64,000 nt of DNA from Brevibacillus brevis (GTDB lineage: Bacteria; Bacillota; Bacilli; Brevibacillales; Brevibacillaceae), in NCBI RefSeq assembly GCF_900637055.1, contig NZ_LR134338.1, positions 1,094,501 through 1,158,500 on the forward strand, read 5' to 3'. This document shows, piece after piece, positions 7,857 through 16,239 of the stretch. Position 1 is the first letter of the stretch; the number at the start of each line of letters is the position of its first letter. The position numbers and the translations under genes were made by a program. The notes under the pieces were generated by a model. It was not told the DNA's origin. It ran no database searches and saw only the letters and a program-made list of their open reading frames with translations.

Positions 7857-7893
7857 TGGGAAAAGGTCATGTCATACATACATGTCATTTTCC
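7857..7893 (+). terminator. Imperfect terminator-like hairpin after the second DUF4183 gene
   Basis: GGGAAAAGGTCATG pairs with CATGTCATTTTCC across a short loop with two mismatches; the right arm contains the T-run. Confidence 0.4.
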
Positions 7894-7949
7894 TTCGATA
7901 CAGGTATTGCATGTCTATGGTGGAACGATGACAGAGACGTAGCGGGGAA

Positions 7950-8549
7950 TCAAACGTCTCTCGTCTTCGATTTGGCAGGGAAGATTACTTGCTCTCCTTT
8001 TTCATAGAAAGCAAGTAGAGTATGAACAAAACTCAATCTCGGCACGATCATATAGACCGCCAAGGCAGACCCAATGCTGATCAGGGCACCCACAATGACA
8101 TCTGCCGGATAATGAACGCCTACCAAAATACGAGAAAGACCGACACAAGCAGCAAGCAGAATCCAGAGTGGCCCTGTCGTCTTTCTAAAAAGCCAGTAGG
8201 TCATGCAAAAGGAAAAAAACAGGATCGTATGGTCGCTGGGAAACGAATTGTCGACCGCTTTTTGTACCAATTGATTGACGTTCGCAAGCTCTGCGAATGG
8301 CTGATTGTTCGCATGAAAGCTTCCGGCTACTTTCCCGAATAGCTCAGCGAGAACAAACGTAAACGCCGCACAAACGACCATGATGCGATTCTCATGTTTT
8401 CTCGTAAACCAATAGACCAAAGCACTCAACGCCAGAATAAACACCGCGTATTCCGCTACGTAAAAAGAGACGGGATTGAGAGCCGGATACTCTTTCCCCA
8501 AGTCATTAATCAAGCGAAAATAGTGAATGTTGATTTCCATGCCATTCAT
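7950..8549 (-). CDS. BcrC-like undecaprenyl-diphosphatase (PAP2 family)
   Basis: 199 residues, about five membrane helices. PAP2 motifs are present: a degenerate first motif (GKVAGSF then NNQPFAE, with Gln where Arg is usual), NSFPSDHT (motif 2, about 103) and SRILVGVHYPADV (motif 3, about 147), giving both catalytic histidines. BcrC recycles the lipid carrier of cell-wall synthesis and gives bacitracin resistance; length matches B. subtilis BcrC. Start ATG follows AAAGGAGGATCACC. Single gene between a DUF4183 gene and an exported protein. The undecaprenyl-PP substrate is inferred from similarity. Confidence 0.8.
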   Translation of the reverse strand: MNGMEINIHYFRLINDLGKEYPALNPVSFYVAEYAVFILALSALVYWFTRKHENRIMVVCAAFTFVLAELFGKVAGSFHANNQPFAELANVNQLVQKAVDNSFPSDHTILFFSFCMTYWLFRKTTGPLWILLAACVGLSRILVGVHYPADVIVGALISIGSALAVYMIVPRLSFVHTLLAFYEKGEQVIFPAKSKTRDV

Positions 8550-8663
8550 TTTTGGTGATCCTCCTTTACATGTAACAGGAGAATCGTAATCGAAAGGAGA
8601 GAAATGGGAAATTGATTTACCTTACAGAATATTACAGGGTTGTAAGGTTGGTTTCGTAGCATC

Positions 8664-8694
8664 AAAAAAGAGACGGCAGAACCGTCTCTTTTTT
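8664..8694. terminator. Bidirectional terminator hairpin
   Basis: Perfect 13-base arms (8664-8676 and 8682-8694) with A6 and T6 ends. It ends the minus-strand gene 8714-9364. Confidence 0.88.
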
Positions 8695-8713
8695 ATTGGA
8701 CAAAAGGTCCATA

Positions 8714-9364
8714 TTATTTGTTGTTGCCTTCTAATGCTGCTTCGGGGTAGATGTTTTTTTTGAAAGCCTTTAATTCTCCGACACTATCCATGGTCACGTT
8801 GATCGAATGGTCCGTGGATGTGTAAATCACAAGAATCTGTTTCTTGTTATCCTGGGAAGTAGAGGAGTGGATCTCTGAGAACTTGTATTTTTCGGCTTGC
8901 TTTCCAAATAAGCGTTTGAGATGCTCCTTGCCTTTTTTGATCGCATCCTGTTCACTGAAAACTTCTTTCGAAGAGGGGAGTTTGTTTTGAATGTCGACGC
9001 CGATCAGCTCTCCCGTACTTGCGTTCACATGGATAACGCCGAAATGTGTGCTAGTACCCTCTCGTGTGCTCGACAAGAGTATTTCCAGACGATCGATAGG
9101 ACCAGAAGTGGTGACGACACTCTCTTTTAGGATGGAGGCGATGTGATAGTTTTTCAGGTCAGGCATGACTTCCTTGACGTGATTCAGCGTCGCTTTTGTT
9201 TTCTGATTCAGATCTTTTATAGATAATTCCTCCAACTTGCTCGCAGTTACAGTTGCTTTCGCTTTGTGGGAAGAGGCTGCCGCGGCTTCGTTTGACAGAA
9301 CAGGTGTGCTTGACAAAAGGAGTACCGCTATCAGGGTGAAGGGTAGTGCTTTGCGTTTGGACAT
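8714..9364 (-). CDS. Exported protein of unknown function (PepSY-like region)
   Basis: 216 residues from ATG 9364 (GGGGATG upstream; a TTG two codons earlier is less likely). Signal peptide with basic start and hydrophobic core, cleavage near AAAASS (about 32). The mature part has a pattern of about 70 residues, THFGVIHVNASTGELIGVDI then EQDAIKKGKEHLKRLFG, like the PepSY/YcdB class of secreted Bacillales proteins. It has no lipobox and no anchor, so it is probably secreted. No catalytic motif recognised. Single gene with its own terminator. Confidence 0.6.
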   Translation of the reverse strand: MSKRKALPFTLIAVLLLSSTPVLSNEAAAASSHKAKATVTASKLEELSIKDLNQKTKATLNHVKEVMPDLKNYHIASILKESVVTTSGPIDRLEILLSSTREGTSTHFGVIHVNASTGELIGVDIQNKLPSSKEVFSEQDAIKKGKEHLKRLFGKQAEKYKFSEIHSSTSQDNKKQILVIYTSTDHSINVTMDSVGELKAFKKNIYPEAALEGNNK

Positions 9365-9496
9365 TTTCAATCATCCCCATTAATTGTCAATTGGGCGTAC
9401 ATAGATTAATACGGAAAGAGATCCGTATAAGTAACTGTAAAAATTGTAAAAAATGATAACAAGACAAACAACGGAAGAAAGTGTCGAAAAATAGTT

Positions 9497-9513
9497 TTGA
9501 AATTTTATTTCAA
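9497..9513. promoter_or_regulatory. Operator 1, likely MurR/RpiR-type
   Basis: TTGAAATTTTATTTCAA is a perfect 7-3-7 palindrome. An almost identical copy starts exactly 32 bp downstream. Confidence 0.6.
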
Positions 9514-9528
9514 ATTTGACAATTCATA

Positions 9529-9556
9529 TTGATATTTTATTTCAAGTGTCTATAAT
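9529..9556 (+). promoter_or_regulatory. Promoter of the MurNAc operon with operator 2
   Basis: -35 TTGATA (9529-9534), 16-base spacer, -10 TATAAT (9551-9556). The second operator copy, TTGATATTTTATTTCAA (9529-9545), starts on the -35 and fills the spacer, so binding there should block polymerase. Confidence 0.65.
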
Positions 9557-9593
9557 ACAAAATATGTAATGAATTGCCAAAGTAACACTTGAA

Positions 9594-9607
9594 TGTAAGC
9601 GCTTTAA
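9594..9607. promoter_or_regulatory. Candidate cre site (CcpA)
   Basis: TGTAAGCGCTTTAA matches the cre consensus TGWAANCGNTNWCA at 13 of 14 positions. It lies about 40 bp downstream of the -10 in the leader, a common place for catabolite repression of sugar operons. Confidence 0.55.
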
Positions 9608-9636
9608 CAATTTCTCGAGACTAAAGGGGTGGTATC

Positions 9637-10288
9637 GTGTTAAATGGCGGGTTGCTGCGCATCCGCGAATCATTGCACAATATCAAGCGTTCTGAACAAA
9701 ACGCAGCACATTACATTTTAGCCAATCCGGATGAGGTGATTCGTCTTTCCATCAAGGAACTCGCGGAAAGAAGCGAATCCAGCCAGGCTGCCATCATACG
9801 CAGAGCAGGCGATTGGTGAGTTGTATCGTGCCACCCGGATTGATTTTTACGGAGTGGGTGCTTCTCAATTGGTTGCCCAGGATGCCCAACATAAATTTTT
9901 GCGCATCAATAAAATGTGCACGGCCCATTCGGATTCCCACTTGCAGCTTACTTCGGCAGTCACCTTGACGGCTGGTGATGTGGCAGTCGGCATCTCGAAT
10001 TCGGGGGAAACCTCGCAGATCATTACGACGATGAAACAAGCCCGCAAATCGGGAGCTGTGACCATCGGCATTACCAAATACGGTACAAACTCCTTGGCGG
10101 AATGCGTGGATATTCACTTAACCACGTTTTCAACAGAAGCGGATGAACGCAGTGCCGCCACTTCCTCACGAATCGCACAACTCAATGTGATCGACATCTT
10201 GTTTAGAGGTGTTGCTGCCAAAAATTACGATGTCTCTGCTGCGTACTTGCGCCAGACGCGTAAAGCTGTTCGGGAGCAATACAAATAA
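9637..10288 (+). pseudogene. murR: MurR/RpiR-family regulator, inactivated by internal deletion and frameshift
   Basis: Starts at GTG 9637. Frame 1 gives an RpiR-type helix-turn-helix up to SSQAAIIR (about residue 55) and then stops at 9819. A second frame, open from near 9805, continues as AEQAIGELYRATRID and a complete SIS sugar-phosphate-binding domain to 10288 (GVGAS, SNSGET, RSAATSSRIAQL). Compared with B. subtilis MurR (YbbH, about 285 residues), some 65-75 residues between the recognition helix and the SIS domain are missing, and the join is out of frame. This is therefore a genuine deletion, not a one-base error. The SIS part and the neighbours nagZ and murQ support the MurR assignment. 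The two upstream palindromes are the likely binding sites of the intact protein. Confidence 0.75.
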
Positions 10289-10417
10289 GCAAATCCTCCT
10301 TAGAATACACAAACTCCTGCCTTTATCCTTTTATCCTTATCAGTCAAGAACGTTAGATGTTTGGATATATCGTTAGCTATGCAAGCTTTCTACTTATTGC
10401 AATTGGGGAGGTTTTCC

Positions 10418-11749
10418 ATGAAAAAGAGAAGGTTTCTCTCAGCACTCGGTTTGATTGGCTTAGCCGCGGCATTGCTTATTTCTGGATGTAGCAGCCAGTC
10501 CTCCACACAGCAGGGGGACAAAGTCGAATTATATATGGGCTACAGTTCTGATCCACCCACGAAGAAAAAGATGGAAGGAATTATTGCAAAATTCGAACAA
10601 TCACATCCTCACATCAAAATCAAAACGATGACGGCTCCATATGATGACTTCTATCAAAAGCTGACGACTCAGATCGCAGCCGGGAATGCCCCTGATCTTT
10701 GGCAGAGCGACGGGACAAAAGTATTTGGGTACGCCCAACGCGGCGCAATTCTCGACATCACCGACTACGTCACGAAAGAAATCAGCAAAGAGGAGCTCAA
10801 CGGTCTGGAGTTCAACAAGGACTCAGATGGGAAGTATTGGGGCGTGCCGCAGGGCATCCAGGTCGGAGCCCTTTTCTATAACAAGGATTTGTTCGACAAA
10901 GCGGGTGTATCCTATCCTACTGCAGATTGGACCTGGGATGATTTGAAGGCAGCTTCCGTCAAGCTGACCCTCGATGCCAACGGGAAAAATGCAGATGATC
11001 CTGCTTTTGACAAAAAATCAGTAAAGCAGTACGGCTTCGCGTTTTTTGGTAGCTCACGCGGTGCGTTTAACATCTTGAAAGCGTATGGTGGCGGAGTATT
11101 GGACCCGACTTTGACAAAATCGATTATCAACAGCCCAGAGAACAAAAAAGCGGTCGAGTGGATGGTCGACGGCATGCAGCGCAAGCTTTTCCCGAACCCG
11201 GCTGACCTAAAGGCGTTCCAAAGCAACTTCAAAGCGTTTTTGAGCGGGGCTGTGGCGATGCAAATCGATATTTACGCAGCAACAACCTCGATGAATGGTG
11301 CAGGGTTGAATTACGATGTCGCTCCTATGCCAAAAGGACCGGACGGCAAACGCTTCGCACCCGTAATCGCCAACTCATGGGTCATCAACAAAAAAGCAGA
11401 GGAAGAGAAGGTCAAAGCCGCAAAAGAATGGATCACATACTGGACGACATCAGATGAAGCACAAAAAGAGTGGACAGCAGTAGGGGAAGCCATTCCGGTG
11501 AAAAAATCAGTGGCGAATTCCGAAATGTTCCTAAACCCAGCCACGAAGCCGGAAAACAAAAAAGTCTTCCTCGACACCTTGGAGTTCGCGGGCACGATTG
11601 ATACCAACGCTGTCTTTACCGAGTGGGTGAAGGTGTTCACGGATAATCTGGCGGAACTGTTCATGGATAAATACGGAACGGATGAATTCATCACGAAAAC
11701 AGACGAAGGCATTCAAAAAGTTCTGGATGACTTCTTCAAGAAGCAGTAG
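10418..11749 (+). CDS. ABC sugar transporter, substrate-binding lipoprotein (likely MurNAc/muropeptide)
   Basis: 443 residues from ATG 10418 after GGGGAGG. Lipoprotein signal with lipobox LLISGC (Cys about 24). The mature protein is an extracellular solute-binding family 1 (maltose/oligosaccharide type) protein with IAAGNAPDLWQSDG near 90-100 and the usual C-terminal region. No ATPase is encoded in the operon; CUT1-type importers commonly share an MsmX-like ATPase. The substrate is inferred only from the operon, which encodes NagZ and MurQ and a MurR-like regulator: MurNAc or GlcNAc-MurNAc is most likely. Confidence 0.82.
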   Translation: MKKRRFLSALGLIGLAAALLISGCSSQSSTQQGDKVELYMGYSSDPPTKKKMEGIIAKFEQSHPHIKIKTMTAPYDDFYQKLTTQIAAGNAPDLWQSDGTKVFGYAQRGAILDITDYVTKEISKEELNGLEFNKDSDGKYWGVPQGIQVGALFYNKDLFDKAGVSYPTADWTWDDLKAASVKLTLDANGKNADDPAFDKKSVKQYGFAFFGSSRGAFNILKAYGGGVLDPTLTKSIINSPENKKAVEWMVDGMQRKLFPNPADLKAFQSNFKAFLSGAVAMQIDIYAATTSMNGAGLNYDVAPMPKGPDGKRFAPVIANSWVINKKAEEEKVKAAKEWITYWTTSDEAQKEWTAVGEAIPVKKSVANSEMFLNPATKPENKKVFLDTLEFAGTIDTNAVFTEWVKVFTDNLAELFMDKYGTDEFITKTDEGIQKVLDDFFKKQ

Positions 11750-11778
11750 TCATCAATCAGTGAGGATGTGTGCCAACC

Positions 11779-12726
11779 ATGCTAGAGCTGCAAACCAAGC
11801 AACAGTCGAAGCCTGCTGTGAAAAAGAGAAAATGGTTGGATAGCGAGGGGAGATGGGGACTGCTCCTGGTCTCCCCTTATCTCATCCACTTTCTCGTGTT
11901 CGTCGTGGGAACATCGGTCGCGTCATTGTACTTCAGCTTTTCAGACTACGATATTTTAAATCCGCCCAAATGGACTGGCTTGGACAATTATGAAAAGCTG
12001 TTTGAAGACCCGCTGTTTTATCGCGCGTTATGGAATACGGTCTATTTTACGATCCTGTACGTTCCGGCCAAAACGTTTTTGGCGTTGCTGTTAGCAGTGG
12101 CCCTGAATCAAAAGCTGAAGGGCCTGAAATTTTTCAGGATGGTTCACTTTTTGCCGGTTATCTCCTCATGGACGGTAATCGCGTATGTAGCGGATGCGGT
12201 GTTTAACCAGCGGATCGGTTTTGCCAATGCTTTTTTGTCTAAACTTGGGCTAGCCCCGCAAAACTGGCTGATTGATGAATTCTGGGTCATCCCGGTCTTG
12301 GTTCTCATCGCTATCTGGAAATCGGTCGGCTATATGATGATTATTTTTCTCGCTGGGCTGCAAGGAATTTCTTCTGACATGTACGAGGCAGCCTCGATTG
12401 ATGGAGCAAACGCTTGGCAAAGGTTTTGGCGGGTGACAGTCCCGATGATTTCCGGCACGACGTTTCTGGTCGTCATCTTGAATACGATTTACTCCTTCCA
12501 AAACTTCGAGCAGATTTTTGTCATGACCGGGGGCTCTACGGAGGCAGGCTCGACAGGTGGTGCGAATAACGCCAGCCTCGTCCTGATGCTGTTCATGTTC
12601 CGTCAAGCATTCAGCTTTTTCAAAATGGGCTACGCCTCTGCCATCGCGTGGGTGTTGTTCCTCATCCTGCTTGCCATTACGCTCATCCAATTCAAGCTGC
12701 AAAAGAAATGGGTTCATTATGATTAA
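11779..12726 (+). CDS. ABC sugar transporter permease (MalF-like)
   Basis: 315 residues from ATG 11779; a GTG at 11770 is the alternative, as GAGG lies between. Six membrane helices with the binding-protein-dependent permease (EAA) loop YEAASIDGANAWQRFWRVTVP at about residue 205-225, which contacts the ATPase. First of a permease pair; the partner starts 17 bases after the stop. Confidence 0.85.
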   Translation: MLELQTKQQSKPAVKKRKWLDSEGRWGLLLVSPYLIHFLVFVVGTSVASLYFSFSDYDILNPPKWTGLDNYEKLFEDPLFYRALWNTVYFTILYVPAKTFLALLLAVALNQKLKGLKFFRMVHFLPVISSWTVIAYVADAVFNQRIGFANAFLSKLGLAPQNWLIDEFWVIPVLVLIAIWKSVGYMMIIFLAGLQGISSDMYEAASIDGANAWQRFWRVTVPMISGTTFLVVILNTIYSFQNFEQIFVMTGGSTEAGSTGGANNASLVLMLFMFRQAFSFFKMGYASAIAWVLFLILLAITLIQFKLQKKWVHYD

Positions 12727-12743
12727 GAGGCAAGGAGGTAGCC

Positions 12744-13571
12744 ATGCAAAAGCGTTTCCCTCTAAATAAAATCATTGGATACCTGTTTGTCATAGCGAGT
12801 GCGTTGATTATGCTGGTTCCGTTTTTGACGACGGTGTTTAACTCGCTGAAAACTTACAAGCAGTACATGCAATTTCCGCCAGAATGGCTGCCCAATCCAG
12901 CACAGTGGAGCAACTATACAACCGTGTGGGAACAGGCGAATTTTAGCAGCTATACAATCAACAGTCTGATTGTCGCGATTCTTTCGGTTATCGGGGCCTT
13001 ATTGTCCAGCTCGATGATTGCCTTTGCCTTTGCCAGGCTGCGCTTTCCTTTCCGCGACACGCTGTTCATGATCGTGCTGGGAACGATGATGATCCCGGGG
13101 ATCGTCACGATAGTCCCGCAGTTTATTATCTTTAAAAATTTGGGACTGCTCGACACGTTGGCCCCGCTTTGGATTTTGGAGTGGCTCGGACAGCCGTTTG
13201 CCATTTTTTTAATGAGGCAAGCATTCTTGAACATCCCGAAGGATTACGAGGAAGCGGCAAAGCTGGATGGCTGCAATCCGTTCCAGATTTACTGGCGGGT
13301 GTTTTTGCCGATGTGCAAGCCTTCCTTGGCAACACTGGCGGTTTTTACGTTTATGGGGAAGTGGAATGAGATTTTGGCGCCAGTCATTTATCTCATTTCG
13401 GACGAGAACTTTACACTGCCGATCGGGATTTTGTCTTTGAGCGGTCAGTACAAGACAGAGGATCAACTGCTGGTGGCAGGGGCATTAATCAGCTTGATCC
13501 CGATTTTGATCGTGTTTTTGTTTGCCGAGAAATATTTTGTGGAAGGCTCCAAAACTTCTGGATTGAAATAG
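12744..13571 (+). CDS. ABC sugar transporter permease (MalG-like)
   Basis: 275 residues, six membrane helices, with the EAA-type loop YEEAAKLDGCNPFQIYWRV at about 165-185. AAGGAGG upstream. Forms the membrane channel with the previous gene. Length and motif are typical of MalG-type CUT1 permeases. Confidence 0.86.
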   Translation: MQKRFPLNKIIGYLFVIASALIMLVPFLTTVFNSLKTYKQYMQFPPEWLPNPAQWSNYTTVWEQANFSSYTINSLIVAILSVIGALLSSSMIAFAFARLRFPFRDTLFMIVLGTMMIPGIVTIVPQFIIFKNLGLLDTLAPLWILEWLGQPFAIFLMRQAFLNIPKDYEEAAKLDGCNPFQIYWRVFLPMCKPSLATLAVFTFMGKWNEILAPVIYLISDENFTLPIGILSLSGQYKTEDQLLVAGALISLIPILIVFLFAEKYFVEGSKTSGLK

Positions 13572-13594
13572 GGCGTAAGGGAGGCAAGCATCCG

Positions 13595-14557
13595 ATGCAA
13601 TACGTACCTTGGGACGATCTATATGCGGACACTCTGTGCGAGCTGTGGAATCAGGAGTTGGGTGATCGCTTTCCGATGCGGCCTGGGCTCATGCGGCAAA
13701 ACAGCTTCGAGGATCAGAATGTAGTCAAAGCCGGGTCGTGGATTGCGATAGATGCTGTGACGCAGTGTCCTGTCGGTTTTGTCGTGGCCAAATGCTGGCA
13801 GGAAAAGCTCGACATTCAGTTGGGAAAAGGCATTGGCTGGATTCAGGTTTTGCTCGTGTCTACAGCACATCGCGGGCAAGGGGTCGGGCGTGAATTACTG
13901 GCAAGGGCAGAAAATGCGTTGCGAGAGCAAGGGGTGGAAAAGGTCTTGCTGGGACGCGATCCGTATCATTATTTCCCGGGTATACCCGATGAATCTGCGG
14001 GCGTAAAAGCGTGGTTTGAGCGACAAGGGTATCACTCGGAGGATCGATTGGAGAACGATCTGTTATGCCAGTATCTCGAGCCAGCGGAGCTGGAATTGCC
14101 AGAGGTACCAGATGGCCGCTTTCGACTGTTGACGAGGGAGGACGAAGATGCCTTTTTGACCTTTTTGCATCGATGCTTTCCCGGACGCTGGGAGTATGAA
14201 GCCACTCACTATTTCCAGCGGGGAGGAACCGGACGCGAATTCGTCGTTGTGGAGGTGCACGATGAGATCGTCGGTTTTTGCCGGATCAATGATGCCGATT
14301 CTCCGTTTGTTGCCCAAAACGTCTACTGGGCACCATTGTTTGCAGATGGGCTGGGCGGCATCGGTCCGTTGGGTGTGGATGCGGAGTATAGAGGACGAGG
14401 CTTGGGACTGGCGATTGTGGAGGCAGGCATTGTGGCTTTGCGGAATCGCGGTATTTCAAACATTGTCATCGACTGGACGACGCTGGTCGACTTCTATGCG
14501 AGGCTCGGGTATCGCAGCTGGAAGCAGTATGCGAAGTACGGCAAAGCATTCCCTTAA
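13595..14557 (+). CDS. Double-GNAT acetyltransferase in the MurNAc operon
   Basis: 320 residues with two GNAT folds. The first has VLLVSTAHRGQGVGRELLARAE (acetyl-CoA loop Q-x-x-G-x-G, about 93-108) and the second LGVDAEYRGRGLGLAIVEAG (about 265-285). It lies between the importer and nagZ with short gaps and GGGAGG upstream. An acetyltransferase inside an amino-sugar operon could re-acetylate de-N-acetylated glucosamine or muramic acid from modified peptidoglycan; that is an inference from context only. Confidence 0.75.
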   Translation: MQYVPWDDLYADTLCELWNQELGDRFPMRPGLMRQNSFEDQNVVKAGSWIAIDAVTQCPVGFVVAKCWQEKLDIQLGKGIGWIQVLLVSTAHRGQGVGRELLARAENALREQGVEKVLLGRDPYHYFPGIPDESAGVKAWFERQGYHSEDRLENDLLCQYLEPAELELPEVPDGRFRLLTREDEDAFLTFLHRCFPGRWEYEATHYFQRGGTGREFVVVEVHDEIVGFCRINDADSPFVAQNVYWAPLFADGLGGIGPLGVDAEYRGRGLGLAIVEAGIVALRNRGISNIVIDWTTLVDFYARLGYRSWKQYAKYGKAFP

Positions 14558-14587
14558 CAAGAGCAAGTCGGTAGGAAGGAGGATTCC

Positions 14588-16201
14588 ATGCAAGCCGAAC
14601 ATATGACAGTGGAACAGAAGGTTGGGCAACTGCTGATGATCGGTTACCCTACGCTGGATATTCCCGAAGAAATGGAAACGTGGATCAAACAAAAGCAGAT
14701 CGGAAACGTGATTCTTTTTAGCCGCAATATCGGGACACCGGAGGAGACCTATCAGCGCGTGCGAAAGCTCCAGAGCTGGGCGTATGAGTCTTGGCATCCC
14801 TATCCGCTGTTGATCGGGACCGATCAGGAAAATGGCGTGGTCTCCCGTCTGCAAAAAGCGGCGACGCGCTTTCCCGGAGCGATGGCTTTGGGTGCCACAG
14901 GCAATCTCGATCAAGCCAAGCGCATTTATCAGGCAACAGGTGAGGAGCTGCGTGCAGCAGGGATTTCAGTCAATTTCGCGCCGACGGTCGATGTGAACAA
15001 CAATCCGGACAATCCGGTTATTGGGGTGCGGTCTTTTGGAGAAGCGCCAGAGCAGGTGGCGCGGTTTGGTGAGGCCGCCATTCAAGGCTTGCTTGCGAGT
15101 GGTGTCATTCCCTCTATTAAACACTTCCCCGGTCATGGCGATACGAGCACCGATTCTCATGAGGCCGTTCCTGTGCTTGGGCATGATCGGACGCGACTGG
15201 ATCAGGTTGAGTTGGTTCCATTCAAGCGCAGTATCGCGGCAGGAGTCCCCATGGTTATGGTTGGACACATCAGTTTGCCGAGTATGGATGAGTCGGGTTC
15301 TCCTGCTACGTATTCCAAGGAGATCGTGACGGGAATATTGCGTGAGTCGCTCGGATTTGATGGGGTCGCGATTACGGATTGTATGGAAATGGCTGCCATT
15401 GCGGGTACCATTGGGGTTGCGGAAGCGGCGGTGCGTTGTGTGCAGGCTGGGATCGATCTTGTTCTGGTTTCCCACACGCATGAAGTTCAGCAAAAAACGT
15501 ACGAACGACTCGTTGCGGCTATTCATTCGGGGGAACTGTCAGACGAGCGGGTCAACGAAGCAGTAAATCGCGTGCTTCAATTAAAGAAACGATTTCTTTC
15601 GTGGGAGCATTGCTTGCGAGCAAAAGGCCCTTCCTTTGACCGTGTCCAACATGCAGACATGGCGAGAAGTGCGCTCGCCCAAGCCATAACCTTGGTGAAA
15701 AATGAACATCAGCTGCTTCCTTTGCAGAGAAGCAAGCAACCGCTAGGCGTGATTTTTCCGGGGATTGCCAACCTGACTTTGGCAGAGGATGGGCAAGCAG
15801 CTTCTGGCGATTTGGTTGCACCAATAAGAAAATATCGCGAAGTTGAATACCAGATGATGTCGACGCTCAACCCGACAGAGGAAGAAGTGGAGCTTGTGGC
15901 GCATGTGATGTCAGCCACAGAGCAAATCGTCGTTTTTACGTACAATGCCCATATCTTTAAAGGCCAATCATTGCTGGTGAACCGGCTCGTTCAACAGGGG
16001 AAAAAGGTCGTGGCTGTCGCCCTGCGAAACCCGTATGATCTCTTGGTAATGCCAGAGGTCGATGCGTATCTCGCCGTTTATGACCATACGTACCAGGCCA
16101 TAGAGCTTGTGGCAGACATTTTGTTCGGGGAACGAAAGGCAGCTGGACATCTTCCGGTCAGCCTGTTTCCATCGGAGAAAAAGCAGCATGGTGTAGGGTA
16201 G
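14588..16201 (+). CDS. nagZ: NagZ-type beta-N-acetylhexosaminidase (GH3), cytoplasmic
   Basis: 537 residues. GH3 catalytic domain (about 5-330) with IKHFPGHGDTSTDSH: the D189/H191 dyad is the acid/base pair found in NagZ enzymes, and the nucleophile is D264 in AITDCMEM. A C-terminal domain (about 360-530) follows. There is no signal peptide, whereas B. subtilis NagZ is exported, so here GlcNAc-MurNAc would be hydrolysed after import. That fits the ABC importer in the same operon. AAGGAGG precedes the ATG. Confidence 0.87.
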   Translation: MQAEHMTVEQKVGQLLMIGYPTLDIPEEMETWIKQKQIGNVILFSRNIGTPEETYQRVRKLQSWAYESWHPYPLLIGTDQENGVVSRLQKAATRFPGAMALGATGNLDQAKRIYQATGEELRAAGISVNFAPTVDVNNNPDNPVIGVRSFGEAPEQVARFGEAAIQGLLASGVIPSIKHFPGHGDTSTDSHEAVPVLGHDRTRLDQVELVPFKRSIAAGVPMVMVGHISLPSMDESGSPATYSKEIVTGILRESLGFDGVAITDCMEMAAIAGTIGVAEAAVRCVQAGIDLVLVSHTHEVQQKTYERLVAAIHSGELSDERVNEAVNRVLQLKKRFLSWEHCLRAKGPSFDRVQHADMARSALAQAITLVKNEHQLLPLQRSKQPLGVIFPGIANLTLAEDGQAASGDLVAPIRKYREVEYQMMSTLNPTEEEVELVAHVMSATEQIVVFTYNAHIFKGQSLLVNRLVQQGKKVVAVALRNPYDLLVMPEVDAYLAVYDHTYQAIELVADILFGERKAAGHLPVSLFPSEKKQHGVG

Positions 16202-16239
16202 AAAGAGAAGATGAGTGTAGATGGGTGGGAGGTAACTGG

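Noticed and set aside
9516..9556. TTGACA at 9516-9521 as -35 for the TATAAT at 9551
   Set aside because: The spacer would be 29 bases. TTGATA at 9529 with a 16-base spacer fits.
12250..12717. 155-codon minus-strand ORF inside the MalF-like permease
   Set aside because: Shadow of the permease gene, composition unlike a protein, no ribosome site.
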